Source: Smallanthus sonchifolius
Lineage: Eukaryota; Streptophyta; Magnoliopsida; Asterales; Asteraceae
NCBI GenBank assembly: GCA_023525975.1
Contig: CM042030.1
Location: forward strand, 21,694,350 to 21,758,349
Length of the DNA: 64,000 bases
Reading direction: 5' to 3'
The notes under the pieces were generated by a model. The model was given only the letters and a program-made list of their open reading frames with translations. It searched no databases and was not told the DNA's origin. Position numbers and translations under genes: made by a program. This document shows, piece by piece, positions 27,557 through 40,855 of the stretch (position 1 is the stretch's first letter; each line of letters starts with the position of its first letter).

Positions 27557-29498
27557 TGTAAGGCCCCAAACCCGGGAGGCCTCACTTGTTGGATTTACTC
27601 ATTCCCAAACAGTTCTTAAACTTGAATATCAAATAACGCAGCGGAAAATACTTCAATAAAACATAGCCATTACATTGTTTAACAAACGGAAGCGTAACAT
27701 AGTCTATTACATAAACAAAACATAATCTAATCTTAACGGGATGCCAGCCTTCATGATCAACCGGGTAACTCTTCTCACTTGCCAAGCATCACCGTCCATC
27801 ATCCATACCTGCCTTAACCTGAATGTGCATACTAAAAAGTCAGCTACGCTGGTGAGTTCTAGTTTTAACATAAAACTTTAACTTCAAATAATTTTCCAAA
27901 AACATAACTTCACACTTCATTTAATAAAAGGCATACGTAAAATAATGCAATAACAAAACATAACACTTCTTAAACATAAGTCAACGAACATATCGAATCT
28001 GCGCCTTCTCGTAACCGTCAAATCCAAACGTCACATACTTGCTGAATAACCTAAAGATCACGACCACTAGGCCCATCAATCACCGTACTGTCCTTTGGGT
28101 GAAGAACTCCTAGGGCCTGATACTTAGGTTATTCAACACTACTTCAAGCACGGCATCACAAGGATGACACGTACCAAACTTCAAGCACTGCGACTCGTAA
28201 GGCGCAAGTACCAAACTTCAAGCACGACTACCCCGTAAGGTAAATCGTACCAAACTTCAAGGATCACGATAATCCCCTTGACGACCGTCATCACCCCAGT
28301 TGTATAACAGTTGGCCAGCCACAGAGGCCCCTAAAAGGTAAAGGCCCATAACATACTTCCCATACCCTTAACCTTCATTCCCTAAGGAATATTGGCAGAT
28401 TCGTTCGTTTGTGACTTTCGTAATCCTTTGCTTCTTTTACTTCAAAACTTAAGTTAAAGCATTCGTACGTTTTATTAAAAACATTCATTCATTCATAAAC
28501 ACTTCATAAACTTCATAAACTTCTTTTGGCAAAATATTTCATAAATACTTCTTTCATAACCCTTCCTTCCAAAACATCGTTCATGAACATCATTTTATAA
28601 AACGTCACATACAACCATCCTTTTATAAAATAGTCACATCATTACGTATGCACACCAGCCCAAAAACATTATTAAAACATTTAAAAGAGGCTTCTAGAAC
28701 TCACCTGATAAGCTAATCCGGGTTGCCCTAAACAAAGGTCCCACTACGTCACTTCTGATCTGAATTGATTAGTTAAATACACATCAGACCAAATCCCGAC
28801 TCTAACGGTTTAACCTTCTAAACATACCGACTTTACCTAATCAGGCTGATGCCTGCGCACTTAGCAAGTGCGCAGACCCTGCTTCCTACGTACTTGATAA
28901 GTACGCAGGATCCTCTTCCTGCGTACTTGATAAGTACGCAGTGCCCCTCTTCCTGCGTACTTGATAAGTACGCAGGACCTGCTCCGTGCGTACTTGATAA
29001 GTACGCACTTGATAAGTACGCACGATCTGTTTCTTCGCAAAGCCCTAACTTTCGCATTCAGGTCTGATCACGTCGAGATCCCGAGCCTGCTTACATTCAA
29101 AACGTTTGTTTTCGATTAAGGAACTCAAATCTATGTTTATCTTTCAGTTTTATCCGTGAAAACGTTACCTTTTCACCCAAAACCCGAAAAACCAAAAAAC
29201 GAACAAAAAAACTCAGATTTAGGTCCGATCGTTACCTGAATCGATATTCTGATCCGGAGGTTCTTCTCACGAGCTCTGGAGCAACACACTTCTCAAATCT
29301 CGGGTCGATCCGCCAACTTTCTCTCTCTACGATTTCTCTCTCTAGAACTTGCAAATAAGAGAAATGAGGGAGACCTTGGCTATTTATAGGGGAGGCTCCC
29401 CTTCCAGCCCGCCGGCCCATCCGACCCGACCCGACATGCCTCGTTCGTTTATTATGTTATTATAACTGTCGTTTTATTATTTTTTTTAGGATGTTACA
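27557..29498 (-). repeat. Gypsy B 3' LTR (1,942 bp)
   Basis: It begins TGTAAGGCCCC and ends GATGTTACA on the plus strand. It is very similar to the right LTR, with scattered substitutions and a difference in the number of hairpin units. Confidence 0.95.
28854..29023 (-). repeat. Tandem hairpin array in Gypsy B 3' LTR
   Basis: Five full units plus a partial sixth repeat about every 33 bases. The common unit has 9-bp arms TGCGTACTT and AAGTACGCA around GAT. The first unit is TGCGCACTT/AAGTGCGCA around AGC, a paired C/G for T/A change that keeps the stem. The fifth unit extends the stem by one pair (GTGCG...CGCAC). Confidence 0.9.
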
Positions 29499-30877
29499 AG
29501 TATACCCCCCTTACAATAGGTTTCGTCCCCGAAACCCGATCCCTTTCGATGTTTCCATTGGACTTTAACCAAGTGGATACTCTTATTACGCAAACGCTTC
29601 TCCTTCTTGTCTAAGATGGCCACGGGTTCTTCGATGTAATTAAGGCTGTTGTCGACCTCGACGTCAGTAAGTGGTACGTGAGCTGATTCATCCGCCATAC
29701 ACTTTCGCAAGTGTGATACATGGAAGGTAGGATGAATCCCACTTAACTCATCAGGCAACTCTAACCGATAAGCGACCTCACCAACCCGTGCCATTATCCT
29801 GAATGGTCTGACAAACCTCGGACTTAACTTTTCTCTCTTCCTGAATCGTATTATTCCCTTCCAGGGTGACACTTTCAACATTACTCTGTCCCCAACATCA
29901 AACTCAATAGGCCTTCGTCGTTTATCTGTATAGGATTTCTGACGATCTTGTGCGGCCTTCATTCGTGCTTTGATTTGATCAAACCTTTCCGATGTTTCTC
30001 TTACGACTTCAAGACTTCCTAATTCCTTCTGTCCAATCTCACCCCAACAAACCGGGGTCCTACATCTTCTCCCATACAACATTTCGTAAGGCGGCATGCT
30101 TATCGTCGTGTGATGACTATTGTTGTAGGAGAATTCGGCTAACGGCAGATGACTGTCCCAACTGCCGCCAAAATCGATAATACAAGCGCGAAGCATATCC
30201 TCCAAGGTCTGAATGGTCCTTTCGGACTGACCATCCGTTTGTGGGTGGTATGCCGTGCTGATATTAAGCCTCGTGCCCATCGCCTCGTGAAATCTTTTCC
30301 AGAACCTCGATGTGAATCGTGTGTCCCGGTCAGATACGATCGTTAAAGGCATCCCATGCCGTGCTACTACTTCGTTAATAAATACTTCCGCTAACTTTTC
30401 TGACGAGAACGTCTCGCGAATAGGTAGGAAATGAGCACTCTTCGTTAAACGGTCCACAATTACCCAAATGGTATCATGACCTTTAGCTGTGCGAGGTAGC
30501 TTGGTTATGAAGTCCATGGTAATGTGTTCCCACTTCCATTCCGGTATATCAAGTGGTTGGATCTTTCCATACGGTTTCTGGTGTTCGGCCTTTAGTTGTG
30601 AGCAAGTCAAGCACTTGCTTACATACTTTGCCACCTCATGTTTCATCCCATGCCATCAGTATTCCTTTCTCAGATCTTGGTACATTTTATTGGTGCCAGG
30701 ATGGATAGAGTATCGAGACTTATGAGCCTCATCCAAGATTTTGGTTCTAAGCTCGCCACTCATAGGTATCCATACCCGTCCAAAACGTGTCCTAACACCA
30801 AGGGTGTTACTGTTGGCCAACCATCCTTTCCTTTTTAATGTTTTCTTCCTTAAGTGATTCATCTTGAGCTCTTTCAA
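29486..30877 (-). pseudogene. Gypsy B integrase
   Basis: A segment from 30,877 carries HKSRYSIHPG, part of the HHCC finger, ending in a TGA at about 30,654 in place of Trp. The frame 30,646-29,486 (386 aa) has KCLTCSQLKAEH, the catalytic core with MDFITKLP and VSDRDTRF for the two Asp and HPQTDGQSERT for the Glu. It ends with VGDRVMLKVSPWKG, SPRFVRPF, YRLELPDELS, HPTFHVSHLRKC and a chromodomain-like tail. It overlaps the LTR edge. Confidence 0.92.
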
Positions 30878-31319
30878 TTTCCCACATCACATCTGATGTT
30901 ACCACTAACTGGCAAGCTTTCACTCTAATAGGAGCAGGCACATCCTTTCGGCTTAGAGCGTCAGCCACCACATTTGCCTTTCCAGGATGGTACATGATCT
31001 CGCAGTCATAATCCTTCAGGAGTTCCAACCATCGTCTCTGCCTCATATTAAGCTCTCTTTGTTCGAAGAAGTACTTCAAACTTTTGTGGTCGGAGTAAAT
31101 AGTAAACTTCACCCCGTACAGGTAGTGCCTCCAGATTTTCAATGCGAATACGACAACAGCAAGTTCCAAATCGTGGGTTGGATAATTAGCTTCGTGAATC
31201 TTCAACTGTCGTGACGCATACGCGATCACTCTTCCGCGTTGCATCAACACGCATCCCAATCCCTGACCCGAAGCGTCAGAGCATACCACTAAGTCTTCAT
31301 TGCCCTCGGGAAGGGCCAA
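30807..31319 (-). pseudogene. Gypsy B RNase H
   Basis: The frame carries VCSDASGQGLGCVLMQ, IAYASRQLKIHE, DLELAVVVFALKIWRHYL, SDHKSLKY and VVADALSRK, all RNase H landmarks of Gypsy elements. It is joined to RT by a frame change near 31,350 and leaves frame near 30,810. Confidence 0.92.
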
Positions 31320-34029
31320 GACTGGAGCTTGGGTTATTCAATTCCTTAAACGCCTCATATTGGGTCGAACCCCTTTCATACTTAACCTCTTTCCGAGTCA
31401 ACTTTGTCAACGGCGAAGCTATTTTCGAGAAATCCTGGATGAATCTCCGATAGTAGCCTACCAATCCCAAGAAACTACGGATTTCAGTTGGCGTCTTAGG
31501 AATATTCCATTACCTTACCGTCATTATCTTTGCTAGGTCAACCATGATGCCGTTCGGGTTAATGACGTGACCTAGGAATTGGACTTCCCTAAGCCAGAAC
31601 GCGCATTTGGAGAACTTAGCATACAACTTTTCCTTCTTCAGAGCTTCCAATACTTCCTTTAAGTGACACGTGTGATCACCCTCATTCTTGGAGTAGATGA
31701 GGATATCATCGATGAACACGATTACCGATCGATCCAGCATTGGTCGACAAACTCTATTCATCAAATCCATGAACGCTGCGGGGGCGTTCGTCAATCCAAA
31801 AGACATTACGCGGAACTCGAAATGTCCATAACGCGTGCGAAATGCGGTTTTCGGTATGTCTTCTTCCCTCACCTTCAAATGATGGTACCCGGATCGAAGG
31901 TCGATTTTTGAGAACCAACTTGCACCCTGTAATTGATCGAACAGGTCGTCGATCCTTGGTAAAGGGTACTTGTTCTTCACCGTACGTTTGTTCAACTCGC
32001 GATAATCAATGCACATTCTCATCGAACCGTCTTTCTTCTTCACAAACAACACCGGAGCACCCCACGGTGAGATGCTCGGTTGGATAAATCCTTTCTCAAG
32101 TAACTCGTCTAGTTGTGCCATTAACTCTTTCATCTCCACTGGTGCTAGTGGATATGGAGCCTTAGCCACGGGCTGGGCATCTGGTACTAAGTCGATTCGA
32201 AATTCGATCTCTCTGTCGGGTGGTATCCCAGGCAAATCCTCTGGAAACACCTCTGGGTATTCGCGTACCACGGGTACATCATCTAGCTCATTCACCTCCT
32301 TATACTCGTCAATTACGTACACAAGATAAGCCTCGCATCCGCGCCTCAAGTAATCTGCTGCCTTAATCATCGAGATGACGTTTAGCATCGGGGCGTCACG
32401 ATCTCCAAGAACCTCGACTTTGCTACCATCAGGAGCCTTGAGTCGGATTATCTTTCGTTTACATATAATTTGTGCTTCATTGGCAGTTAGCCAATCCATT
32501 CCTAACACGACATCGAACCCACCCAAAACCATGACAAACAACCTGACGGGAAATCTATGGCCTTCTATTTTTATCGTGGAATTGTCAACTACATCAGTCA
32601 CCCTCGCAGTTCTACCCTCAGTGGTTTCTACGCTAAAGGCCCTTTCTAGTTTACTCATAGTGTACTTTACCCTTTTACAAAAATCCGCAGATATAAAACT
32701 CTTACTGGCACCCGAATCGAATAACACATATACAAAAGTGTTGTCAAGGATAAACGTACCTGACGCCACATCGGGGTCCGCTCTGGCCTGTTCCTGCGTC
32801 AGCGCATTCTTTGCTCGGGGTCTCTCTTCTTTATTCTCCGGGCCTTTCCCTTTCCCGGCTTGACCCATTCTGGGCTTGGTGCATTCCCGGCTCATATGAC
32901 CACCTTCCCCACAGTTGTAGCATTTGAAGCCTTGCGGGCATTCACGGGAATATTGTCCGGTCTTGCCGCATTTAAAGCATAGATTAGACCCTAACCGACA
33001 TTCACCCGTATGTCTTACCCCACATCTTCCACAGACTGCCGCCTCGCCTACCCTGGCCTGCTTGTCCCGAGCCCCAAACAACTTCCCACCCGACCTCTTA
33101 GCGGGAAAACTCAGCTTCTTCTTGGGCTCTTCAATGGCAATGACATTCAGTGCCAGATCATCAAATACCACGCCGCTCAATTCTACTACCGAATCATATG
33201 TAGTAGGGGCGTTTGCCTTAACATAGGTGCGGACCTGGTCCGGCAGTCCTTGTATGTAGCATACGATCTTTCTTTCCTCGGTCGTGACAAGATGTGGCAA
33301 CAGACGTGCCAGTTCATTGAATCGGGTTGTGTATTGTCGGTGCGTCATGCTCCCGGCCTTCAAACCCAGAAATTCCCTCTCTACCTTCTCAATCTCGTTC
33401 CTTGGGCAGAAATTCTTGATCACCAAAGTTTTCAAGTCAGCCCACATCATCGCATCTACAACCTCGCTCCTTTTTGCTTGACGTACACCTTCCCACCAAT
33501 GGGATGCTTCATCTCTCAAGGAGTTGGCAGCAAATTTTACAACTTGATCCGCTCGACATTCGCTCAGACGAATGGCAGCTTCCATACGGATCACCCAATC
33601 AAACGTTGCCACCGCGTCTTTCTTTCCAGTGAGGACCGGTGGGTCACATGCTTTAAACGACTTGTAGTCGCATCCGCGTGCAGGTGGTGCGTTGTCAGTC
33701 TCGTTGTTCTGGGCACCAGTTACCGCGCTAGACCCACCTTCCCCATTAACCTTCTTCAATGCTTCAGCTAAGAGACCTGGCAGAGAAGTCTTCATCAACT
33801 CGGTGAACTCTCGAGCTATAGCTGCTCTCACTTCTGGTTCAAAAGTGAAAGGTTGTTCTTCAACCAGTGTCTGCTCAGTTCCATGCACACTAACCGCCGG
33901 TTCAGTGTGAACACTTCCTTCTTCACTATACTCTTGGCGCACAGGGGTCCTGCCACGCCCACCATTTCGACCGCCGGTACGACCACCGGTACGGCCCCCA
34001 ACATGCCTTCTGTTTCCTCTTCTTGCCAT
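31320..34029 (-). pseudogene. Gypsy B gag, protease and RT
   Basis: The frame starts MARRGNRRHVGG at 34,029 and runs 839 codons to 31,510. It contains a capsid region (DLKTLVIKNFCPRNEIEK), two zinc knuckles, the protease VLFDSGASKSFIS, and RT with MCIDYRELNKRTVKNKYPLP, KIDLRSGYHHL and the catalytic FIDDILIYS. The first knuckle, CFKCGKTGQYSREC, has lost its His to Gln; the second, CYNCGEGGHMSREC, is intact. A TAA at about 31,508-31,510 truncates it. The same frame then continues with FLGLVGYYRRFI until a shift near 31,350. Confidence 0.95.
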
Positions 34030-34360
34030 TTTGTTCTATAAGACAAGAATCCAATGTCATCACACTAGTTAACAAATAAAATTCAATAAGTACTGTAAGA
34101 TGTTAATATACACTGGCCATCTGCAATTAACCATTACACTACCTTTCGATTTCTATTTGACCACCTTTGTGATTTCATCAGAACACAAGTCCTTAACTAA
34201 CCTTTTCTAAGGCATACTATACATGTAAATATACATTACCCTCATACATGATGCTGTGGCTCGAGTTACCCGTACTGGCATCCGCTTTCGGTCCCATTCA
34301 CAGTTTAAGTTCAGACACTGGGAGTTCCGAATCTCTCAAACTATTGCTCTGATACCAACT

Positions 34361-36355
34361 TGTAAGGCCCCAAACCCGGGAGGCCTCACTTGTTGGATTT
34401 ACTCATTCCCAAACAGTTCTTAAACTTGAATATCAAATAACGCAGCGGAAAATACTTCAATAAAACATAGCCATTACATTGTTTAACAAACGGAAGCGTA
34501 ACATAGTCTATTACATAAACAAAACATAATCTAATCTTAACGGGATGCCAGCCTTCATGATCAACCGGGTAACTCTTCTCACTTGCCAAGCATCACCGTC
34601 CATCATCCATACCTGCCTTAACCTGAATGTGCATACTAAAAAGTCAGCTACGCTGGTGAGTTCTAGTTTTAACATAAAACTTTAACTTCAAATAATTTGC
34701 CAAAAACATAACTTCACACTTCATTTAATAAAAGGCATACGTAAAATAATGCAATAACAAAACATAACACTTCTTAAACATAAGTCAACGAACATATCGA
34801 ATCTGCGCCTTCTCGTAACCGTCAAATCCAAACGTCACATACTTGCTGAATAACCTAAAGATCACCACCACTAGGCCCATCAATCACCGTACTGTCCTTC
34901 GGGTGAAGAACTCCTAGGGCCCGATACTTAGGTTATTCAACACTACTTCAAGCACGGCATCACAAGGATGACACGTACCAAACTTCAAGCACTGCGACTC
35001 GTAAGGCGCAAGTACCAAACTTCAAGCACGACTATCCCGTAAGGTAAATCGTACCAAACTTCAAGGATCACGATAATCCCCTTGACGACCGTCATCGCTC
35101 CAGTTGTACAACAGTTGGCCAGCCACAGAGGCCCCTAAAAGGTAAGGCCCATAACATACTTCCCATACCCTTAACCTTCATTCCCTAAGGAATATTGGCA
35201 GATTCGTTCGTTTGTGACTTTCGTAATCCTTCGCTTCTTTTACTTCAAAACTTAAGTTAAAGCATTCGTACGTTTTATTAAAAAATTTCATTCATTCATA
35301 AACACTTCATAAACTTCATAAACCTCTTTTGGCAAAATATTTCATAAATACTTCTTTCATAACCCTTCCTTCCAAAACATCGTTCATAAACATCATTTTA
35401 TAAAACGTCACATACAACCATCGTTTTATAAAATAGTCACATCATTATGTATGCACACCAGCCCAAAAACATTTTTAAAATATTTAAAAGAGGGCTTCTA
35501 GAACTCACCTGATAAGCTAATCCGGGTTGCCCTAAACAAAGGTCCCACTACGTCACTTCCGATCTGAATTGATTAGTTAAATACACATCAGACCAAATCC
35601 CGACTCTAACGGTTTAACCTTCTAAACATACCGACTTTACCTAATCAGCCTGATGCCTGCGCACTTAGCAAGTGTGCAGACCCTGCTTCCTGCGTACTTG
35701 ATAAATACGCAGTATCCTCTTCCTGCGTACTTGATAAGTACGCAGTGCCCCTCTTCCTGCGTACTTGATAAATACGCAGTGCCCCTCTTCCTGCGTACTT
35801 GATAAGTACGCAGGACCTGCTCCCTGCGTACTTGATAAGTACGCAGGACCTGCTCCGTGCGTACTTGATAAGTACGCACGATATGTTTCTTCGCAAAACC
35901 CTAACTTTCGCATTCAGGTCTGATCACGTCGAGATCCCAAACCTGTTTACATTCAAAACGTTTGTTTTCCATTAAGGAACTCAAATCTATGTTTATCTTT
36001 CAGTTTTATCCGTGAAAACGTTACTTTTCACCCAAAACCTGAAAAACCCAAAAACGAACAAAAAAACTCAGATTTAGGTCCGATCGTTACCTGAATCGAG
36101 TTTCTGATCCGGAGGTTCTTGTCACGAGCTCTGGAGCAACACACTTCTCAAATCTCGGGTCGATCCGCCAACTTTCTCTCTATACGGTTTCTCTCTCTAG
36201 AACTTGCAAATGAGAGAAATGAGGGAGACCTTGGCTATTTATAGGGGAGGCTCACCTTCCAGCCCGCCGGCCCATCCGACCTGACCCGAAATGCCTTGTT
36301 CGTTTATTTCGTTATTATAACTGTCGTTTTATTAATTTTTTTTTGGGATGTTACA
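34361..36355 (-). repeat. Gypsy B 5' LTR (1,995 bp)
   Basis: Right-hand LTR copy. It carries one more hairpin unit than the left LTR (see 35,656-35,881), which explains most of the length difference. Confidence 0.95.
35656..35881 (-). repeat. Tandem hairpin array in Gypsy B 5' LTR
   Basis: Seven units of the TGCGTACTT/AAGTACGCA hairpin with spacers of 11-14 bases. Two units have AAATACGCA, a G-to-A change that weakens the stem, and the first unit reads AAGTGTGCA, so decay is under way in this copy. Confidence 0.9.
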
Positions 36356-38521
36356 CATGTGCTGCAGTTGTTATAAATTGAGACACATTCGAGGTGAATG
36401 TCTCGAGCTAAAGCACAAAGGGTGATAAATGGGAGAAAATAGAATTTCAAGGCCTTCGAGTATGAACATTTCTATTTACCAAGGACAAGACTGAAGTCCT
36501 TTGGTCTCATTAACGGGTGAGAAGCTATGTAGATCAATGGATTTGGAGGTGATCATCATTGGGGGTATTAAAAGTTGAAGATTTCGTTATGTGGTAATTG
36601 GAAGTTGCGAACGAAACAATCGTATGGAGTTGAGTCCTACGATTGTAAAGAAAATGGTTGGTTACTTAGTAACAATATCAGTGTCGTGAATGATTAAGGA
36701 GTAACGTGTTTATCTATGCTCGTCTAGAGACGGTGAAGCACGAGGCGTATGAAATGGTGTATACATGGCTTGTGCCATTGACAACAGCAAGTGGTAAATT
36801 GAATACTTAGTGTTCCAGTTGTGAAAGTGTTCAATAAGTGCTATTTTGCTTGAGTGCTTCGTCTTGAAGTACACCAACCTTTTCGTGGAAAGAAGGATAA
36901 AAGATTGCGTGTGTGCACTTATTGTCCATTGTTCGTGGACTTTATGGTTCGGGTGTATAAATCGTTAATTGTTTGTGGGTAGTCGTATAATCACCGATAG
37001 TCATTCTATCTCCGAAACTAAGTTGTTCAAGCTTAATATTGTCGGGGGCTTTTTGAAAATTTTTAGAATAATAGATTCTTCTTTGAATTTGTCGGGTATG
37101 CCATTTTCGCTTAGGTGAAATCCAGTTTTGAATGATATGGTGGACTCTGAAGGCATCTCTGTTGACCCGTTAAAGATTGAAATAGTTAAAGGGTAATTGG
37201 TGTTTGAAGTCTCTGAACTTCACAAATGGTGTTTGAAGTCTTAGAACTTCACAATTGGTAAATGGATCACGGGTAGGGATTTACCTTCCAAGGTTGTGAA
37301 AGAGAGATCGTGTGAGACGCTTACCATGCCCTCACTAGGAATGCTATATGCAGGAGATGGGATATTTGAATTCCAACAATATGAAACATTTGAGACCTTA
37401 AATATCATGGATGGATTGGTGTGGAGGTTATGGAACCTCCGATTGTGAGGTGGAAGGAGACATAGTCAAGGATATTGAAAAATGTCTCGTTGGCTTGTGA
37501 ACTAAAGCCAGATACTAGATGAAGGTCATATGGGAAGCCTCAACGACTTCATATACCTATGCGTGATAAGAGAAACTTGTTGTAGTTTGACTGCAAGAGT
37601 ATTGGAAAACGGTGGAAACATGTCGTTTTGGATATTGGTGGGTCTTTCAACCAGGGAGTATGCATATCCTATTCTTAGAGGAAGCCTATTTTTAATGATC
37701 GAAGAATGTCATTTTGATTAGTAATGTGATTCGAAATGGTATGACCGTATCTTTTGAGTTAGATTGAAGTGTTGTTTCACTTGTCCATTTGGAGAAATCG
37801 GATGATTATGTTACCGTTGGTCGGGAAATATTGATTCATCTTATCCATCTTTATGAAAGTAGAAGTACCATTGTACGATTTACTAAATGATGGACTACGT
37901 CGGACACCGATGAATTTGATGGAATTGATTATCGGGAGTCTAGAATCAATGGTGTGATTCAAGATTTAATGTGGAAGATCATGTAAGTGAGTATGATTGC
38001 AAATCCACTCGAAGTGTGACAGAAAATCATAGTCGAATGTAGGGAGGAGGTGTGTTAATATTCAAGTGGGAACTTGGTGTTATTAAAGTTTCCCCATGAG
38101 AGGGAGTGTTTCAGGTTTGAATCAAATGAGACCAAGTCCACGTTTTGTTGGTCTGTTTAAACTTTATGTTAGTTTGATAAGTGGTTTACCGTTTAGAGCT
38201 ACCCGAGAGAGACGAGAAAACTCTAAGATACAATTCGTGCGGCGCACTCACGAAAATGTTTGGCGGGAGAAATGTTGTTGCTTCTCATGGTGTTAATGAG
38301 GTTGTCGTTTTGAATCTAGTAGAAGAACTGATGACTATCTTAGATAGTGGGGAGAAATTATGGTGCAATAATGGATCTACCTTGTATTGTTCTTTATAAA
38401 GCACAGCGAAAAGTGGAGGTGATCTTGAGAAAGTAAAGGGGAGTAATGCTGATTCGCTATTTTAAGTTGTGTATGTGGTGGCGGGTTTCGGGGACGAAAC
38501 CCTAAGTTAGGGGAGATGATT
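36356..38521 (+). pseudogene. Decayed internal region of Gypsy A, 3' part
   Basis: It begins with a zinc knuckle CCSCYKLRHIRGEC (CX2CX4HX4C). An integrase-finger-like KCLVGL followed by TKARY lies near 37,480-37,510. The integrase tail near 38,130-38,220 shows PRFVGLFK and, in another frame, YRLELPE. It ends with GGGGACGAAACCC and TTAGGGGAGATGATT, the polypurine tract directly before LTR A2. These show family A is Ty3/Gypsy. All frames are broken. Confidence 0.7.
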
Positions 38522-40854
38522 TGTAACGAACCAACTCTCTAGTTATTATTATAAAATGTTTTCATATTATAGGGGGTGTAGCTAAATTAAATGGAAGTTA
38601 GAGGTGTGTTGCAAAGTTTGAAATTATCTAGTTTGGGTGAAAAGGAGCTAAATTGCAAGTGCAGGGCTGGATTGTAAATTAAACAAAATCAGATTTATGT
38701 GGGTGTAGGGGTGTCGACACACACACTTTGTGTGTGTGTGTGTCGCAAATCAAAAAGGAGAAAAGAGAGAATATGGTGGCTTGATCAAGAAATCGAATTC
38801 TGGAAGCTTGCATGCTCGGTTTTAGAGGTCTTGGTGTAATCCTCATCTTCCAAACATCTAGTGTAAGCAATCTTCCATCTTTGAATCCTCTTCAATGGTG
38901 TTCTTGGTGGGTTTTGGTAAAAATCGAATTTGGGGCTGAATTGGTGGTTGATTTTGGTTGTTAACTTGTTATCTAGCTTAACTAAAGTTTTTGAGAGGTA
39001 TTTAACATCCTAGAATCATCTAATTTGATGATTCAAGAATTAGGGTTCTTGAGGGTGATTTGGGGGTTTTCATTTGATTTATGTTTAAATGATAAATTGA
39101 GGTTGGGTTAGTGTCTAGAGAGTTGATAGGCACATTTTTATGAAAGAAAACCTCATCCAATTTTATAAATTGAAATTTAGGGTTCTTAAGAACCCAAATT
39201 GGGGGTTTTCTAAATTGAGGGTTTTGAATGATGTTTGAAAGGAGTATGATGTTGTGGTGTGTCTATGAACACTAATGTTGGGAGAATTTGAGTGTTTTTC
39301 TTAACGGGTCAAAATGGGTTGAAAGGTTGAATGGGGTGTTGGAGGTTTAGTTAAGGTTATGGTTATAGTAATTGGGCCATATAGGTGATCACGGGGTAAG
39401 GAAGCTAACTTGGAGGATCAAGCGGAATCATATTTTAACAAAAAGGTAAGTGCTTTGCGCTTACTTAGTAATGATAGGTGGTAGCAAAATACACATACTT
39501 GATATTCATGTTAATTGTGTTAAATATCATATGTACAATATATGTTTGTTGATTAGTAGATTTTCATATGGGGATGTATGCAAGGTGTTAGTGATTAAGG
39601 TGTTTGAGGCTCATAAACCTCACGAGGTAGTGTTGTGGTTAAAATCTTTGAATTACTTTCGTGTCTAAGTATTATAGTTGTATGACTATGTTAAGGGTTG
39701 GGGTGAAAAATAGGTTGAAGTCTTTGAACTTCATAAACGGAAAGGGGTGGGTTTGGGCTCTTTGAATCCCACATGTTGGTAAATTGTGTATGAATTATAA
39801 ATACGAATTGATAACGTGTGTGACACTTGTTTGTATGTTTAGAGTCGGTAATTGGAGTCTAAGAACCCCACTTGTTGTAATTGAGGTCATGAACCTCACA
39901 TGTATTGTTGTTATTGTTTGAAGACTTTGAACATCATTAGTTGTAGTATTGCACTTACTTAGTAATGTTAGAAGTAAGTTAATTGTTGTTGATTGTAAGT
40001 AGTATGTTTAATTACAAACGGAATGATTGTGTTTGTATGCAAAGGATAGTATGGATTATGTGCCTTGTGTGTTTATGTGTATAGATATACGATAAAGGTT
40101 GGTATTGAGGTCTAAGAACTTCACTTGTGCAACTTGAAGTCATGAACTTCATTAAAGGTGGATGTAAATGAGGTCTAAGATTCTCACAAGAATAGTTAGT
40201 ACTTGTGGTCAAAAGAACCACACAAGTATGAATGAAGTTTGAGATCAAGGAATCTCACAAGTAAGTGTTTGGTTGAGGTTCCGAACCTCACAAGTGTATG
40301 CTAATAAATTAAAAGTTTTGAGCCTTGCAATATATCAGCCCGCCCGGGTGGGGTTTTGACCCGCCCGGGTCACAGATCTGATGGGCGGGTCAAAAAGTTG
40401 AGGCATTAACTTGTAAAGGGTCCTAAGGACTGTCTATCATTACTAATATTTGTTTTGTTTGGGTGTTTTATGTAGGAAAAGCTCCTGTCTAGTCTCAGGT
40501 CGCACTTCAAGCTTTGGATTCTCATTTGATGAACTTTTGGTGCAACCGTTGTACGCTTAAGCCTCCTTAGGAGTGATTAAACCTTTTGCGCATAAATGAA
40601 TGTAGTTAAGTAGTAGGATCTTGTTTTGAACTTGTAAACGTCTAAACCAAGGTTAAGTCAAACCGTCATAGTTAACTTGTCAATTGTTGAGATTTGTCGT
40701 TGTTTTGAAATCTTTGGCGATCTTTTTAAACCAAATATTGGTGTTGTCTTTTCATTAAAGTTAACATGTGTTGTTTTTTCAATGAGCATTAATGGGACCT
40801 ACTTCCGCTGGTGTATTGAAAGTTAAAAATCGGTTGTAAATTTTGGGTTTTACA
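38522..40854 (+). repeat. LTR A2 (2,333 bp)
   Basis: It has the same start (TGTAACGAACC) as A1 and the end GGGTTTTACA, with many shared blocks and several deletions relative to A1. It is followed directly by element X. Confidence 0.9.
39606..40289 (+). repeat. Covarying hairpin array in LTR A2
   Basis: It holds the same series as in LTR A1. It includes a unit not seen in A1 at 39,606 (GAGG...CCTC) and GAGGTCATGAACCTC near 39,884, where A1 has AAGGTCATGAACCTC. The last unit GAGGTTCCGAACCTC is at 40,275-40,289. Confidence 0.7.
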
Positions 40855-40855
40855 A

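Larger units (their letters stand above)
27557..36355 (-). mobile_element. Ty3/Gypsy element B (Tekay-like), nested in A
   Basis: LTRs at 27,557-29,498 and 34,361-36,355 flank a minus-strand gag-pol. The 5-bp duplication CATGT (27,552-27,556 and 36,356-36,360) is exact. The uninterrupted sequence ATGACATGTGCTGC survives in the second internal copy of A near 48,010, giving an independent empty-site reference. PBS AGTTGGTATCAGAGC lies inside 34,361, and the polypurine tail with GGGGACGAAACC inside 29,498. Several stops and shifts in pol make it non-autonomous now. Confidence 0.96.

Noticed and set aside
28854..29023. CRISPR-like array (repeated 21-bp palindromes with short spacers)
   Set aside because: Spacers are 11-14 bp and nearly the same between units, the array lies inside both LTRs of a Gypsy element, there are no cas genes, and the genome is eukaryotic.
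28833..29057. Proteins with repeated AYLSST / VLIKYAG peptides on both strands
   Set aside because: They are translations of the hairpin array in LTR B. The same array reads open in several frames and both strands, which is a product of repeat composition.
31663..33771. Several plus-strand ORFs up to 253 codons over element B
   Set aside because: They are antisense to the 839-codon gag-pol frame, with no domain of their own.
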